Assembly: GCA_000818095.1 (NCBI GenBank)
Contig: CP009416.1
Span: 1,720,501 to 1,784,500 of the forward strand
DNA: 64,000 nt
Source of the DNA: Jeotgalibacillus malaysiensis
Lineage (GTDB): Bacteria; Bacillota; Bacilli; Bacillales; Jeotgalibacillaceae
Reading direction: 5' to 3'
The notes beneath the pieces were generated by a model. It was not told where the DNA came from, did not search any database, and worked only from the letters and a program-made list of their open reading frames with translations. This document shows positions 18,658-28,233 of the stretch, in pieces. Position numbers and translations under genes: made by a program. Position 1 is the stretch's first letter, and each line of letters opens with the position of its first letter.

Positions 18658-19452
18658 ATGAACGAATTGAGATCCCGGTTAGTGATGATTGCCGGACATC
18701 GCCTTTTTAATGCAGTGATAATCGGGTTGATCCTGCTCAATGCCGTTTTAATTGGACTTGAGACCTACCCCGCATTGTATAACAGCTATCGCGAATTCTT
18801 TATTGGCGCTGACAGAATTTTATTGTGGCTGTTCACTATTGAAATTATTATCAGGCTGATTGCAGCTTCCTCAATCAAACAATTTTTCAAAGAACCTTGG
18901 AATGTTTTTGATTTTATCATTGTATTAAGCGGGCATTTGATTGCTGGCGGACATTATGTAACGGTTTTACGTATTTTAAGAGTTTTACGTGTACTGAGAA
19001 CCATTTCAGTTATTCCATCGCTAAGAAAAATAGTTAATGCGCTATTAATGACTATCCCGTCTATGGGTACAATTTTACTTTTGCTTGGTATATTCTTTTA
19101 TATTTACGGTGTAATCGGGACAATGCTATATGCATCTATTGCGCCTGAGTATTTCGGCAGTCTTCACAGTTCGCTATTAACCCTGTTTCAGGTTGTCACA
19201 CTCGAATCATGGGCAAGTGGCGTGATGAGACCAATTCTTGAAGAGGATCCGACCTCCTGGTGGTATTTCGTCACATTTGTTTTAATTGGAACGTTTGTGA
19301 TTTTCAATCTCTTTGTTGGTGTAGTTGTCAATAATGTTGAAGAGGCAGATAAAGAAAACAGACCTTCCCCTGAGGAAGTAAAATTGGCACAGGTTCAAAA
19401 AGAACTTGAAGAAATTAAAGCATTATTAAAAACAAAAAAGAGTAAGGGCTGA
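18658..19452 (+). CDS. NaChBac-like voltage-gated sodium channel subunit
   Basis: A 264 aa six-helix channel subunit that would form tetramers. S1-S3 span about residues 15-92; the S4 voltage sensor carries Arg105, 108, 111 and 114 at every third position (LRILRVLRVLRT). The pore loop holds TLESWAS at 181-187, the same selectivity filter as NaChBac of an alkaliphilic Bacillus, implying Na+ selectivity. S6 is about 202-226, followed by a charged neck and a coiled coil (240-258). Such channels aid pH homeostasis, motility and chemotaxis in saline or alkaline habitats. AAAGGAG lies 10 bases before the ATG. Confidence 0.92.
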   Translation: MNELRSRLVMIAGHRLFNAVIIGLILLNAVLIGLETYPALYNSYREFFIGADRILLWLFTIEIIIRLIAASSIKQFFKEPWNVFDFIIVLSGHLIAGGHYVTVLRILRVLRVLRTISVIPSLRKIVNALLMTIPSMGTILLLLGIFFYIYGVIGTMLYASIAPEYFGSLHSSLLTLFQVVTLESWASGVMRPILEEDPTSWWYFVTFVLIGTFVIFNLFVGVVVNNVEEADKENRPSPEEVKLAQVQKELEEIKALLKTKKSKG

Positions 19453-19468
19453 CGCCTTTACTCTTTTT
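19434..19468. terminator. shared terminator overlapping two stop codons
   Basis: AAAAAGAGTAAGG / CCTTTACTCTTTTT with one bulged T. It covers the 3' ends of the convergent channel and rok genes. Confidence 0.8.
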
Positions 19469-19841
19469 CATATATATACAAACCTCTATCAAGCTTTCTT
19501 ACTTCAGAGAACTTACGCTGAATGGTATTCATAAAGGTTGTAATATTAGCTACTTTGTAGCCGGTCTCCTGTTCAACAAAATGTTGTATATCCGTGCCCT
19601 TTACAGGCGCTAATTTCTTTTGAAGAATGTTAAGTGCAGCAGTATGCATCTTTTTTGACTTTCCGACATTAATCGGTTTAGCTGAAGGCTTTAGACTATG
19701 GATTTCAGAAGAGGACTGATCTAGCTCTCTAAGTCTAAGCATTATATTTTCGCGTTCCTGCCTGAATTCCCGAAGAATTCTAATTTCAGAATCCGCCAGT
19801 TGTTCAAGTCTGATTTTTAACGCAGCTCTTTCATCGAACAT
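19458..19841 (-). CDS. rok: Rok-like nucleoid protein (short form)
   Basis: A 127 aa protein whose N-terminus MFDERAALKIRLEQLADSEI followed by LREFRQERENI closely resembles the oligomerising coiled coil of B. subtilis Rok (MFNEREALRLRLEQLNEAEV). The C-terminus (AALNILQKKLAP, ITTFMNTIQRKFSEVRKLDRGLYIYE) matches its winged-helix domain that reads AT-rich minor grooves. The linker is much shorter than in B. subtilis (191 aa total). Rok silences AT-rich, horizontally acquired genes and represses comK. Small size recalls plasmid sRok forms. AAGGGGA precedes the ATG. Confidence 0.8.
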   Translation of the reverse strand: MFDERAALKIRLEQLADSEIRILREFRQERENIMLRLRELDQSSSEIHSLKPSAKPINVGKSKKMHTAALNILQKKLAPVKGTDIQHFVEQETGYKVANITTFMNTIQRKFSEVRKLDRGLYIYEKE

Positions 19842-19854
19842 GTGTCAGTTCCCC

Positions 19855-20058
19855 TTACGCCTCTTCAAAGTAGTCTTTGTAAAATCCGCCTACTTTTCCA
19901 GTGTTATCAACAATAAAAATAAACTCTTCCGTTTCATTCTTCACATCATATGTTTTTCCAACTGTAAGAACGTTGTTAACAACATATTTTGCAGCGTTAT
20001 CATGCACGCATTTTACCTGTTTAATCGTTTCCCGGTTTTCCCAGTCTAAATGGATCAT
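19855..20058 (-). CDS. DUF6501 family protein
   Basis: A 67 aa small protein (MIHLDWENRETIKQVKC, VVNNVLTVGKTYDVKNETEEF, VDNTGKVGGFYKDYFE) with the layout of a small beta-barrel, matching a Bacillales family of unknown function. AAAGGGG lies just upstream. It is in the same orientation as rok and 13 bases before it, so possibly co-transcribed. Confidence 0.72.
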   Translation of the reverse strand: MIHLDWENRETIKQVKCVHDNAAKYVVNNVLTVGKTYDVKNETEEFIFIVDNTGKVGGFYKDYFEEA

Positions 20059-20115
20059 GGATCTAACCCCTTTCAGTAGTGTCTATCGTTAGTATATCGC
20101 TAATTCACATGATTG

Positions 20116-21177
20116 TTAAGAACTTCTGTTCACGTGACTGAACCGCTCGTTTGTATCTACCTGTCCAAATATTTTCGTTACAGGATATCTTTCGCCTGCA
20201 AGCCAGTCTTTAAAAGAAATGACTAGGGGTGTAGCATTTTCACCTGCTCCAAATATCGCTTTCAGGTTGACCGGATCATATACAACTGTATGAATTGTAC
20301 CTGACCAGCTGCCATAGTTTTTTTTGAAAATGCCATAGTCAGGGTTATTAAAACGGTAAAAGGCTTCAAGCGGACTGTCAGTCGTTTGAGACTGGGCAAA
20401 AATATTCTCAAGTCTTGTCTTAGATTCTGTCAGCTGATAGCGGTTTTCCTGCAGTTTTTCATCCGTTTCAAAATGGTTTGTACATGCGTAGTCATTTGTC
20501 TGCTTCCTGACTGCTACACCCAGTGCAGAGGCTTCTACAATCGCCCGGTTACCTGATGCATCATATAGCGTATAGTTAAATGCATGGCGATGAGGAATTT
20601 CTTTTAACATCTGGACGGCTTCATCAGTTGTTGCGCATCGGTCCAGTAAAAACCGTGCAATAACTGAACAGGTGAATCCTTCACCGGGATTTTTGCGATT
20701 TACAAAATGAAATCCAACACAAAGCCCCTTTTCATTCATGCCGTCAATTCGTCCAATCATTCTCCCTGCAACACCAATTGAAGCATAACCGTTCTCAGGC
20801 TGCCAGATCATCAGCCTGCCTTCATAAGTCTTAGGGTGGTAATCATAATTTCTCGCAAAAAATCCGCCTTTCATTAACACAGAGCAGCCTGATTTCACCC
20901 AGTCCTGCTGCCATCCGGAATATTCATGAACAACATCCTCAAATGACCAGTCAAGACTGCTTGTTAATCCTTTCAGCTCTTCCCACAATCCCGGAGCGAA
21001 CGACTTAATATGAATTTCTGCTTTAGTAAAATCAATTTGATAAGCCTTTTTTGATTTTTCTCTTCTTTTTAAGTGCGTTTGATAAAGAGGGGTTTCACGA
21101 AAAAGGTGGCCTGCTGTCTGACCAAGCTGATAATATGAACCTTTCCCTTTTATCACATCTATATGAAATTTTTGCAT
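20116..21177 (-). CDS. C45 family Ntn-hydrolase (acyl-CoA:6-aminopenicillanic acid acyltransferase-like)
   Basis: A 353 aa protein of the autoproteolytic C45 family. The expected cleavage point is Gly97-Cys98 in VKSGCSVLM; cleavage would expose the cysteine as N-terminal nucleophile. Further family marks are ARNYDYHPKTYEGRLM, GRIDGMNEKGLCVGFHFV and GSWSGTIHTVVYDPV. Family members hydrolyse or transfer acyl groups on amides; the natural substrate in Bacillales is unknown. A divergent promoter region to sda lies upstream. Confidence 0.82.
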   Translation of the reverse strand: MQKFHIDVIKGKGSYYQLGQTAGHLFRETPLYQTHLKRREKSKKAYQIDFTKAEIHIKSFAPGLWEELKGLTSSLDWSFEDVVHEYSGWQQDWVKSGCSVLMKGGFFARNYDYHPKTYEGRLMIWQPENGYASIGVAGRMIGRIDGMNEKGLCVGFHFVNRKNPGEGFTCSVIARFLLDRCATTDEAVQMLKEIPHRHAFNYTLYDASGNRAIVEASALGVAVRKQTNDYACTNHFETDEKLQENRYQLTESKTRLENIFAQSQTTDSPLEAFYRFNNPDYGIFKKNYGSWSGTIHTVVYDPVNLKAIFGAGENATPLVISFKDWLAGERYPVTKIFGQVDTNERFSHVNRSS

Positions 21178-21277
21178 CAGTCATCATTTCCTTTCACGTT
21201 CATTATGTACCAGGATCATAGCTCTTTCCAGTTTGGATACATGAATATAACAAATAGATAACAGTTCTGAATTGCGG

Positions 21278-21306
21278 TTGAAGATCACTGGTCAACATCG
21301 TATAAT
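21278..21306 (+). promoter_or_regulatory. sigma-A promoter of sda
   Basis: TTGAAG (21278-21283), 17 bases, TATAAT (21301-21306). Confidence 0.72.
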
Positions 21307-21309
21307 GAC

Positions 21310-21340
21310 GTTAATGGAAAGTTTAGAATATTCCATTAAC
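21310..21340 (+). promoter_or_regulatory. 10 bp inverted repeat at the sda transcription start
   Basis: GTTAATGGAA (21310-21319) and TTCCATTAAC (21331-21340) are exact complements around 11 bases. It begins 4 bases after the -10 and ends 10 bases before the ribosome binding site: an operator or 5' hairpin. Confidence 0.6.
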
Positions 21341-21365
21341 ACAATCACTAAGGAGGTTCTATCCA

Positions 21366-21500
21366 TTGAAAATCTTAAGTAACGAACAACTGCTTTCTGC
21401 TTACAGGGATGCTGAGAAACATGGAGAACACGATACACAGGTGATTATAAAGAAGGAAATTCAAAAAAGAGGCATACACGCCGGCAGACATCGAAAATAA
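21366..21500 (+). CDS. sda: Sda, sporulation histidine kinase inhibitor
   Basis: A 44 aa protein starting at TTG, 9 bases after AGGAGG (21351-21356). The helical hairpin LSNEQLLSAYRDAEKHG...QVIIKKEIQKRGI matches the Sda pattern (LSDELLIESYFKA...FIELIENEIKRRSL in B. subtilis). Sda blocks autophosphorylation of the sporulation kinase when replication is perturbed. In B. subtilis DnaA and LexA-related signals control it; I could not find a clear DnaA box here. Its own promoter, an inverted repeat and a terminator frame the gene. Confidence 0.85.
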   Translation: MKILSNEQLLSAYRDAEKHGEHDTQVIIKKEIQKRGIHAGRHRK

Positions 21501-21504
21501 TTCG

Positions 21505-21540
21505 AAAAGAACACGCATTCAATGCTGCGTGTTCTTTTTT
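21505..21540 (+). terminator. sda terminator
   Basis: Stem AAAAGAACACGCA / TGCGTGTTCTTTTTT with an 8-base loop. Confidence 0.9.
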
Positions 21541-21611
21541 AATTTGGCCGTTGATTATTACTCCGCAGAAACAACTTTAAATTTTAATAGAGGATTTAAT
21601 TTAATAGCTTT

Positions 21612-21716
21612 GTTAAAGACTGGTTTGTTTCTGCACAGCTGTTGATTGTAGCGTAAGGGTCACACCTAGCAGGCTCACAGCACGCCCTGCGGAAAGCGTC
21701 CCTTTGGAGCTGCTTC
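21612..21716. repeat. dispersed intergenic repeat, copy A (reverse orientation)
   Basis: Begins GTTAAAG and runs through TTTGTTTCTGCACAGCTGTTGA, which is the reverse complement of the right ends of copies B (34811) and C (58518). It continues with a CCTGCGGAAAGCGTCCC block. The right end is degenerate. It sits between the sda terminator and the odhB terminator. Confidence 0.65.
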
Positions 21717-21741
21717 GATAAATTAAAAATAAGTTTCATAT

Positions 21742-21780
21742 AAAACGGCCGTTTCCACTTTTATGGAAACGGCCGTTTTA
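21742..21780 (-). terminator. odhAB terminator
   Basis: Long stem AAAACGGCCGTTTCCA / TGGAAACGGCCGTTTT directly after the odhB stop. Confidence 0.92.
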
Positions 21781-21782
21781 TC

Positions 21783-23051
21783 TTAACCTTCTAGTAATAG
21801 ATCTTCCGGATTCTCAAGAAGCTCTTTAACCATCTTCAGGAATCCAACTGCTTCTTTCCCATCGATAATACGGTGGTCATAAGACATTGCAATGTACATC
21901 ATCGGACGGTTTTCGCTTCTTTCAGCATCAATCGCTACCGGGCGAAGCTGAATTGTATGCATACCAAGAATTCCGACCTGTGGACCATTCAGAATTGGCG
22001 TTGAAAGAAGTGATCCAAATACACCGCCATTAGTGATAGTAAATGACCCTCCCTGTAAATCACTTAACTGAAGCTTTTTATTCTTAGCTTTTTCAGCAAG
22101 GTTTACAATTTCCTGTTCGATCTCAGCAAAGTTTTTACGGTCACAGTCTCTAACAATCGGGACAACAAGGCCATCATCTGTAGAAACTGCTACACCTACA
22201 TCGTAGTAATGCTTAAGAATCACTTCATCTCCATCAATTTCAGCATTTACATATGGATATTTCTTCAGTGCTGCAACGACAGCTTTAGTGAAGAACGACA
22301 TGAAACCAAGGCGCACATCATGTGTTTCATGGAATTTATCTTTTTTGCGCTTTCTCAGATCCATTACATTCGTCATATCGATTTCATTGAATGTTGTCAG
22401 CATTGCAGCTGTCTGCTGTACTTCAACCAGACGGTTTGCAATTGTCTGACGGCGGCGTGACATTTTTTCTCTTGTCACCGGTTTGCCATCATCTTTTTTC
22501 GCAGCAGGCTTTTCCTGTTTCTTAGGAGCTGCTTCCTGCTTTTTCTCCTGTTGAGCGTTACCGTGCGCTTCTACATCCTGTTTTCTCACGCGGCCCATTG
22601 GATCCTGAGTTGAAATTGCAGAGAGATCAATTCCTTTTTCTCTTGCAAGCTTGCGTGCTGCTGGTGATGCAATAGTACGTTCTTTTTTCTCAGTAGACTC
22701 CTGTTTTTCAGAAGATTGATCTGAAGTTTTTTCTTCAGATTTATCGTCTTCTTTCACTTCTTCTGCATCAGCAGACTTTTCTTCTGACTGTTCTTCAGAT
22801 GAGCTGCCGCCACCTTCACCGGCTTCAACAATTGCGATAACCTGACCTACCTCAACTGTATCGCCTTCTTCAGCTTTCAGCTCTTTAATCACGCCGGCTT
22901 CTTCTGAGATGACTTCAACGTTTACTTTATCCGTTTCAAGTTCTACAATGTATTCGCCTTTTTCTACTTCATCTCCAGGCTGTTTCAGCCATTGTGCGAT
23001 GGTACCTTCTGTAATTGATTCTGCTAATTCTGGAACTTTAATTTCTGCCAC
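21783..23051 (-). CDS. odhB: dihydrolipoyl succinyltransferase, E2 of 2-oxoglutarate dehydrogenase
   Basis: A 422 aa E2: lipoyl domain (residues 1-77) with the lipoylated lysine in [11 protein letters not shown] (Lys42); a charged Ser/Glu/Lys linker; peripheral subunit-binding domain [19 protein letters not shown] near 128-147; and the catalytic domain ending [15 protein letters not shown] with the active-site histidine. It forms the core of the TCA-cycle complex with OdhA and lipoamide dehydrogenase. 20 bases downstream of odhA in one operon. Confidence 0.96.
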   Translation of the reverse strand: MAEIKVPELAESITEGTIAQWLKQPGDEVEKGEYIVELETDKVNVEVISEEAGVIKELKAEEGDTVEVGQVIAIVEAGEGGGSSSEEQSEEKSADAEEVKEDDKSEEKTSDQSSEKQESTEKKERTIASPAARKLAREKGIDLSAISTQDPMGRVRKQDVEAHGNAQQEKKQEAAPKKQEKPAAKKDDGKPVTREKMSRRRQTIANRLVEVQQTAAMLTTFNEIDMTNVMDLRKRKKDKFHETHDVRLGFMSFFTKAVVAALKKYPYVNAEIDGDEVILKHYYDVGVAVSTDDGLVVPIVRDCDRKNFAEIEQEIVNLAEKAKNKKLQLSDLQGGSFTITNGGVFGSLLSTPILNGPQVGILGMHTIQLRPVAIDAERSENRPMMYIAMSYDHRIIDGKEAVGFLKMVKELLENPEDLLLEG

Positions 23052-23071
23052 TGTGTCTTCCTCCTCTATTC

Positions 23072-25885
23072 TTACCCTTTAACTACTGAATTTTCTAAAA
23101 TACGCTGTTGTTCTTTTTTGTGTACTGTCGGATCGCCCTCAGCCGGACTGCTTCGACGGCGTCTGCCAATATAAGATACTTCAGATCCCTCTGGTGAAAG
23201 CTCTTTAAGGCGCGGTTCAACAAATGTCCATGCACCCATATTTTTTGGTTCTTCCTGTACCCAGATAATTTCTTTTAAGTTCTTATAACGGCTGAAAACT
23301 TCTTTTAGCTGTTCCATTGGGAATGGATAGAGTTCTTCAACACGAACCAGATGCAGCCAGTCGTTATCTTCTTCTTTTTCTGCTCTTTCAATCAGGTCAA
23401 TTCCTACTTTACCTGAAGATAAAACAATACGTTCTACTGCATCTTCATTTTTACCAAGTGAAGGATGCTCTAGAATTGGTGAAAATCCACCTTCAGCCAG
23501 CTCATTCACACTGCGTGAAACGACAGGATGTCTCAGCAGGCTCTTCGGTGTCATGATGACAAGCGGACGAACTTCTTCCTTCTTCAAAATCGCAGCCTGT
23601 CTTCTCAGAATATGGAAATACTGCGCAGAGCTGGTCAGGTTTGCTACTGTCCAGTTATTTTCAGCTGCCAGTGTCAGGAACCTTTCCATTCTTCCTGATG
23701 AGTGTTCAGGTCCCTGTCCCTCGTAGCCATGCGGAAGCAGCATCACGAGACCGGATTTTTGTCCCCACTTAGCTCGGCTTGAAGATACAAACTGATCAAA
23801 CATGACCTGAGCCATATTCGCAAAGTCTCCATACTGTGCTTCCCAAAGGACCAGTGTCTCTTTAGAGAATACGTTGTATCCGTATTCAAAACCAACTACA
23901 GCTGCTTCAGTCAGCGGGCTGTTATATACGCAAAATGAAGCATTCGCATCTGAAATATGGTGCAGAGGCGTATATTCTTCACCTGTTTTTTCATCATGCA
24001 GCACAAGGTGTCTGTGAGCGAATGTGCCGCGCTGTGAATCCTGTCCGCTTAAACGGATCGGCGTACCATCCTGTACAATACTTCCAAATGCAAGAGTTTC
24101 AGCATGCGCCCAATCCACTTTTCCGTCTTTTTCAAATGGATCATTTCTTCTCTGAAGAATCTTCTCAAGCTTCTTAAACACATTAAAGCTTTCAGGGAAA
24201 GTCAGTAAATCCTCATTCAGTTTTTTCAACCGGTCATATTCTACTGCAGTAGAAATGTTATAAAGCATAGACTGAACATCCTCTGGAGGATTCATGTCTG
24301 TATCAGGATCTTTTTCAGATTTAGGAACTGTATCATAAGCCTTTTGAAGCTTTGATGTATTTTCCTCAATCAGCTGGTCAGCTTCTTCGCCCGAAAGCGT
24401 TTTGTTTGAAACCAATTTATCCTGATAAAGCTTACGAACGTTATCATGTTTTTTAATATAACTGTACAGGTCAGGATTCGTCACCATTGGCTCGTCCATT
24501 TCGTTGTGACCGAAACGTCTGTAACCAATCAGGTCAATCACAAAATCTTTACCGAATTCTGCTCTGTATTCACTGGCCATAATTGCAGCTGCGAGACATG
24601 CTTCAGGATCATCAGCATTGACGTGCAGAATTGGCACTTCAAAACCTTTCGCTGTATCTGAAGCGTATTTAGTTGAGCGGGAATCAAATGATTCAGTTGT
24701 AAAACCGATCATGTTATTAGCAATGATATGAATCGATCCACCTGTATGATAGCCTCTCAGCTGACTCATATTCAGTGTTTCTGCAACCACACCCTGTCCC
24801 GGAAACGCTGCATCACCATGGATCATGATTGCTAATGATGATTCTTTTTCAAGTTCCGGTATACCTGCATTTGTTCTCGTTTCCTGCGCTGCTCTTGTAT
24901 AGCCGGCTACGATTGGGCTGACTACTTCAAGGTGACTTGGATTATTAGCAAGTGTAACACGCGTCTTTGCTTTATCTTTGCTTACATTACGGTCGGCTCC
25001 GAGATGATATTTTACATCTCCGGTCCATCCATATGTAATCCCTGTAGAGCCTTCTGACGGAATCAGATCTTTACTTGGAGCGTGCTGAAACTCAGCAAAA
25101 ATCATTTCATAAGGCTTTTCAAGCACATGGGCCAGGACATTCAGACGTCCACGGTGCGCCATCCCGATATTGATCGAAGAAGCGCCTTTTTCAACAGTTG
25201 ATAAGATGATTTCATCGAGTAAAGGAACCATTGTATCAAGGCCTTCAATTGAAAATCGCTTCTGTCCAACAAATGTTTTATGAACAAAGTTTTCAAAGCC
25301 TTCTACCTGAATCAGGCGTTTCAGAATGCTTTTCTTCTTCTCATCTTCAATTTTTGCATCAAGTGAACCTGATTCAATATAATTTTTCAGCCATTTCTTT
25401 TCTTTACGGTCATGGACATGTGAATACTCAAATGCAATTGTTTTGGTATACATTTTTCGCAAGTACTCAATGGCTTCATATCCATTTGTCACTTCATCAG
25501 TCGAGTTTTCGATCAGAATATCCACTGGAATTTTTTCTAAATCCTCTTTAGTCAGATTGTACGTTTCCAGTTCGATTCTTTCTGAATCTTTTTCTTTGTC
25601 ATGAAGCGGATTAATATCAGCTGCAAGGTGCCCGTATGAACGAATGCCTTCAGCCAGCTGAACTGCAGCAATCACTTTGCTGTAATCAGTCCCTTCAATC
25701 GCTACTTCTGTCTGCTTTGACTTCTCTTTGTACGGAGAGCCATTTTCTTTGAAAAATTGCTGTAATTCTTCATCAACAAGTGATGGATCTTCCTGATAAA
25801 GATCGTACATCTCCATCATATAGCCCAGGTTTGGGCCGGAAAAAGTTAACGATGATGGATCCTGCTGCTCCGACTGTTTTCTCAT
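23072..25885 (-). CDS. odhA: 2-oxoglutarate dehydrogenase E1 (thiamine diphosphate)
   Basis: A 937 aa E1 decarboxylating 2-oxoglutarate to succinyl-E2 and CO2. Marks: [14 protein letters not shown] at the N-terminus, [38 protein letters not shown] with the ThDP Mg-binding GDA...NN region, [11 protein letters not shown] and [20 protein letters not shown]. An in-frame TTG at 25912 exists, but ATG 25885 is 8 bases from GGAGG. The first gene of odhAB; a cre-like box is upstream. Confidence 0.95.
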   Translation of the reverse strand: MRKQSEQQDPSSLTFSGPNLGYMMEMYDLYQEDPSLVDEELQQFFKENGSPYKEKSKQTEVAIEGTDYSKVIAAVQLAEGIRSYGHLAADINPLHDKEKDSERIELETYNLTKEDLEKIPVDILIENSTDEVTNGYEAIEYLRKMYTKTIAFEYSHVHDRKEKKWLKNYIESGSLDAKIEDEKKKSILKRLIQVEGFENFVHKTFVGQKRFSIEGLDTMVPLLDEIILSTVEKGASSINIGMAHRGRLNVLAHVLEKPYEMIFAEFQHAPSKDLIPSEGSTGITYGWTGDVKYHLGADRNVSKDKAKTRVTLANNPSHLEVVSPIVAGYTRAAQETRTNAGIPELEKESSLAIMIHGDAAFPGQGVVAETLNMSQLRGYHTGGSIHIIANNMIGFTTESFDSRSTKYASDTAKGFEVPILHVNADDPEACLAAAIMASEYRAEFGKDFVIDLIGYRRFGHNEMDEPMVTNPDLYSYIKKHDNVRKLYQDKLVSNKTLSGEEADQLIEENTSKLQKAYDTVPKSEKDPDTDMNPPEDVQSMLYNISTAVEYDRLKKLNEDLLTFPESFNVFKKLEKILQRRNDPFEKDGKVDWAHAETLAFGSIVQDGTPIRLSGQDSQRGTFAHRHLVLHDEKTGEEYTPLHHISDANASFCVYNSPLTEAAVVGFEYGYNVFSKETLVLWEAQYGDFANMAQVMFDQFVSSSRAKWGQKSGLVMLLPHGYEGQGPEHSSGRMERFLTLAAENNWTVANLTSSAQYFHILRRQAAILKKEEVRPLVIMTPKSLLRHPVVSRSVNELAEGGFSPILEHPSLGKNEDAVERIVLSSGKVGIDLIERAEKEEDNDWLHLVRVEELYPFPMEQLKEVFSRYKNLKEIIWVQEEPKNMGAWTFVEPRLKELSPEGSEVSYIGRRRRSSPAEGDPTVHKKEQQRILENSVVKG

Positions 25886-25967
25886 TTTGAAAACCTCCAA
25901 CGTATTGGACAAATCACCTTAAAAATCGTAAGGGAATTTGCTATGTAAATATAGTAATAATAGAGAG

Positions 25968-25981
25968 CTAAAACGCTTACA
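25968..25981. promoter_or_regulatory. cre-like (CcpA) box upstream of odhA
   Basis: CTAAAACGCTTACA fits the CcpA consensus TGWAANCGNTNWCA except for its first two bases. It is about 85 bases upstream of the odhA start. Catabolite repression of odhAB is known in Bacillus; the site itself is unproven. Confidence 0.4.
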
Positions 25982-26085
25982 GAGCCATTTTATCACTGTA
26001 AAGGAACGAGATAAAGCGTTTCGATCGATTTTTTCAAAATTTTATAAGATAAAATAATGAATACAAATTCAGTATCGAACCGCTT

Positions 26086-27486
26086 TTATCCCTGATTGAT
26101 TAAATTCAAATGAATTGTAATGACAGTATGACCAGGTTCACTTTCGACATTTATTTGGGCCCCGTATAAATCAAGCAGTTTTTTTGCAATCGATAATCCG
26201 AGTCCGTTTCCACCCATTTCCCTGCTTCTTGACTTTTCGACACGATAAAAACGGTCGAAAATAAAGGGGATATTTTCCTTCGGGATACCTTCACCAAAAT
26301 CTTCGATTAAAATAGAATAAGTATTCTGCTGCTTTACCCCTGAAACATTTACTTTCTGATCATCCGATGAATATTTAATCGCATTTTCAATAAAAATAAT
26401 AAGAATCTGTTCAAGATGTTCTGTTTTAATCGCTGCTAAACCTTCAGCTGCACGGAGATCAATACTCCGCTGCTGATATAATGACTGCATGTTTTTCACG
26501 CTTTTGATTAGTACTTCTTGACAGTCAGCAGGCTGGTAATCAGCCGACTGCATTTCACGATCAGCTCTTGAAAGCATGAGCAAATCTGCTACCAGTTTTT
26601 TCATCCTGTCAATTTCCTGCATTGAAATATCAAGAGATTCCTCAAGCACTTCCGGATCTTTTTTACCCCATCTTTGAATCAGTTTCAGATGACCTTCTAT
26701 GATCTGAAGCGGGGTTCTCATCTCATGTGAAGCATCTTCTGTGAATTGTTTCTGCTTTGCAAAGTTTTTTTCAAGTTCAGTCATCAGGTCATTAAAAATT
26801 TCAATTAGCCCACCTACCTCATCCTGATTTTCCGGTTCCGGCAGCTGGTGTTGAAATCCTTCCTGCTGTGTTTTTTTCATCGTTTGACCAAGCTGAATCA
26901 CAGGTTTAATAAAAGTACCTGAAAGAATATAAGCAGCATAAGAGCTAAAGAGAAGTGCAGCGATCAATAGGATAACAGAAAGAAATATCATATAGTTGAG
27001 CTGTGCTGTATAAGCATTCAAAGGGTGAATGATTTCAATGAATCCGTTAAATCCGTTTGAATTGACTGGCGTTCTTCCTACAAGAACCGCTGAACCGTTC
27101 ACCCGTGTTCTTTCAATTTCAGTATTCTGTACAGGTTTAAAAGGCACTGAAAAATTTCCCTGCGAGCGCTGAATCTGATAGATTTCATATCCGTCTTCAT
27201 TGTAAAAATGAATAATCTGACCACGCTCGTAGATTTGTTCAGCAAGTTCTCTGCCTTCATTAATGTCATTAATCGTTACCAGTGGATTACGGTTTTCATA
27301 AAAGTCTTCCAGGTCTGTTAATACTTCATTCAGCATATTTCTTTCCTCCTGTATCATCCACTGACTCATTGCAATCATTAAAGTGATGCTGAACGCTGTA
27401 AAAGCAAGAAAAATTGTCGCCGAAGCTGAAAGCATCCATTTCCATCTGATTGATAAAGAATTCCATTTGTTTTTTATCACTTTCAT
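26086..27486 (-). CDS. ArlS/YkoH-like sensor histidine kinase
   Basis: A 466 aa kinase: membrane helices at about 18-42 and 163-187 around an extracytoplasmic sensor region, HAMP domain 190-242, H-box FTEDASHEMRTPLQIIEGHL with His254, then LIQRWGKKDPEVLEESL, a stretch characteristic of the ArlS/YkoH group. N-box FIENAIKYSSD, F-box FIFDRFYRVEKSRSREMGGNGLGLSIAKKL. ArlS in S. aureus controls adhesion, autolysis and metabolism; the stimulus here is unknown. Overlaps the regulator gene by 4 bases. Confidence 0.87.
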   Translation of the reverse strand: MKVIKNKWNSLSIRWKWMLSASATIFLAFTAFSITLMIAMSQWMIQEERNMLNEVLTDLEDFYENRNPLVTINDINEGRELAEQIYERGQIIHFYNEDGYEIYQIQRSQGNFSVPFKPVQNTEIERTRVNGSAVLVGRTPVNSNGFNGFIEIIHPLNAYTAQLNYMIFLSVILLIAALLFSSYAAYILSGTFIKPVIQLGQTMKKTQQEGFQHQLPEPENQDEVGGLIEIFNDLMTELEKNFAKQKQFTEDASHEMRTPLQIIEGHLKLIQRWGKKDPEVLEESLDISMQEIDRMKKLVADLLMLSRADREMQSADYQPADCQEVLIKSVKNMQSLYQQRSIDLRAAEGLAAIKTEHLEQILIIFIENAIKYSSDDQKVNVSGVKQQNTYSILIEDFGEGIPKENIPFIFDRFYRVEKSRSREMGGNGLGLSIAKKLLDLYGAQINVESEPGHTVITIHLNLINQG

Positions 27487-28154
27487 GACCTGATCACATA
27501 CCCGGTGCCGCGAACTGTCTCAATATAAGCTGATGGATGTTCGGCATCGATCTTATTACGGAGATGTCTAATATAGACGTCAACTACATTTGTTTCTGCA
27601 TCCGCATCGTACCCCCATACTTTTTCTATGATACGATCACGTGTGAGAACAATATCTTTGTTGTCGAGCAGCATTTTTAACAGGTCAAACTCTTTCTTCG
27701 TCAGTGTAAGTGCTCTTCCAGCTTTATCAACCTGATATGATTTTGTGTTCAGCGTAAGGTCTTTATGGGTCAGTTTGTCTTTTGAATCGTGACCGGTACG
27801 CCTCATTAATGCCCGTATTCTTGCCAGTAATTCTTCGATTGCAAAAGGCTTTACAATATAATCATCAGCTCCGCTATCGAGGCCGGATACACGGTCCATT
27901 ACACCATCTTTAGCTGTGATCATAATGATAGGCAAATCCTTCGATTGACGAATTCTTCTGCAAATCTCCATCCCACTTAGCGACGGGAGCATGAGGTCGA
28001 GTAAGATCAGGTTGAAAGGCTCGCTTAAAGCCCTGTTCAGGCCATCTCTTCCATCAAGTTCTGTGATAACTTCATATCCTTCATATTTCAGTTCGAGTTC
28101 GATAAATCTGGCAAGATTTTTCTCATCTTCAATCACAAGTATCCGATTTTCCAT
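27483..28154 (-). CDS. OmpR-family response regulator (ArlR/YkoG-like)
   Basis: A 223 aa two-domain regulator: receiver with phospho-acceptor Asp53 (LILLDLMLPS), switch residues in IMITAK and Lys in DDYIVKPFAIEELLARI, then an OmpR winged helix (LTKKEFDLLKMLLDNKDIVLTRDRIIEKVWGYDADAETNVVDVYIRHLRNKID...IETVRGTGYVI). Cognate partner of the kinase encoded directly downstream with an ATGA overlap. Confidence 0.92.
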   Translation of the reverse strand: MENRILVIEDEKNLARFIELELKYEGYEVITELDGRDGLNRALSEPFNLILLDLMLPSLSGMEICRRIRQSKDLPIIMITAKDGVMDRVSGLDSGADDYIVKPFAIEELLARIRALMRRTGHDSKDKLTHKDLTLNTKSYQVDKAGRALTLTKKEFDLLKMLLDNKDIVLTRDRIIEKVWGYDADAETNVVDVYIRHLRNKIDAEHPSAYIETVRGTGYVIRS

Positions 28155-28195
28155 TCATCCGCCACCTTCCCGGCTTGTTATATTCCATTCTATAA

Positions 28196-28226
28196 CAAAA
28201 ACCGGTTTCCTCACAGGAAACCGGCT
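28196..28226 (-). terminator. trp operon terminator
   Basis: On the minus strand AGCCGGTTTCC-TGTGA-GGAAACCGG followed by T5, just after trpA. Confidence 0.9.
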
Positions 28227-28233
28227 GTTTATA

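Noticed and set aside
21180-21300. DnaA boxes upstream of sda
   Set aside because: Best candidates differ from TTATNCACA at two or more positions.
25990-26060. Second cre site (AAAGCGTTTCG) upstream of odhA
   Set aside because: Four mismatches to the consensus outside the central CG.
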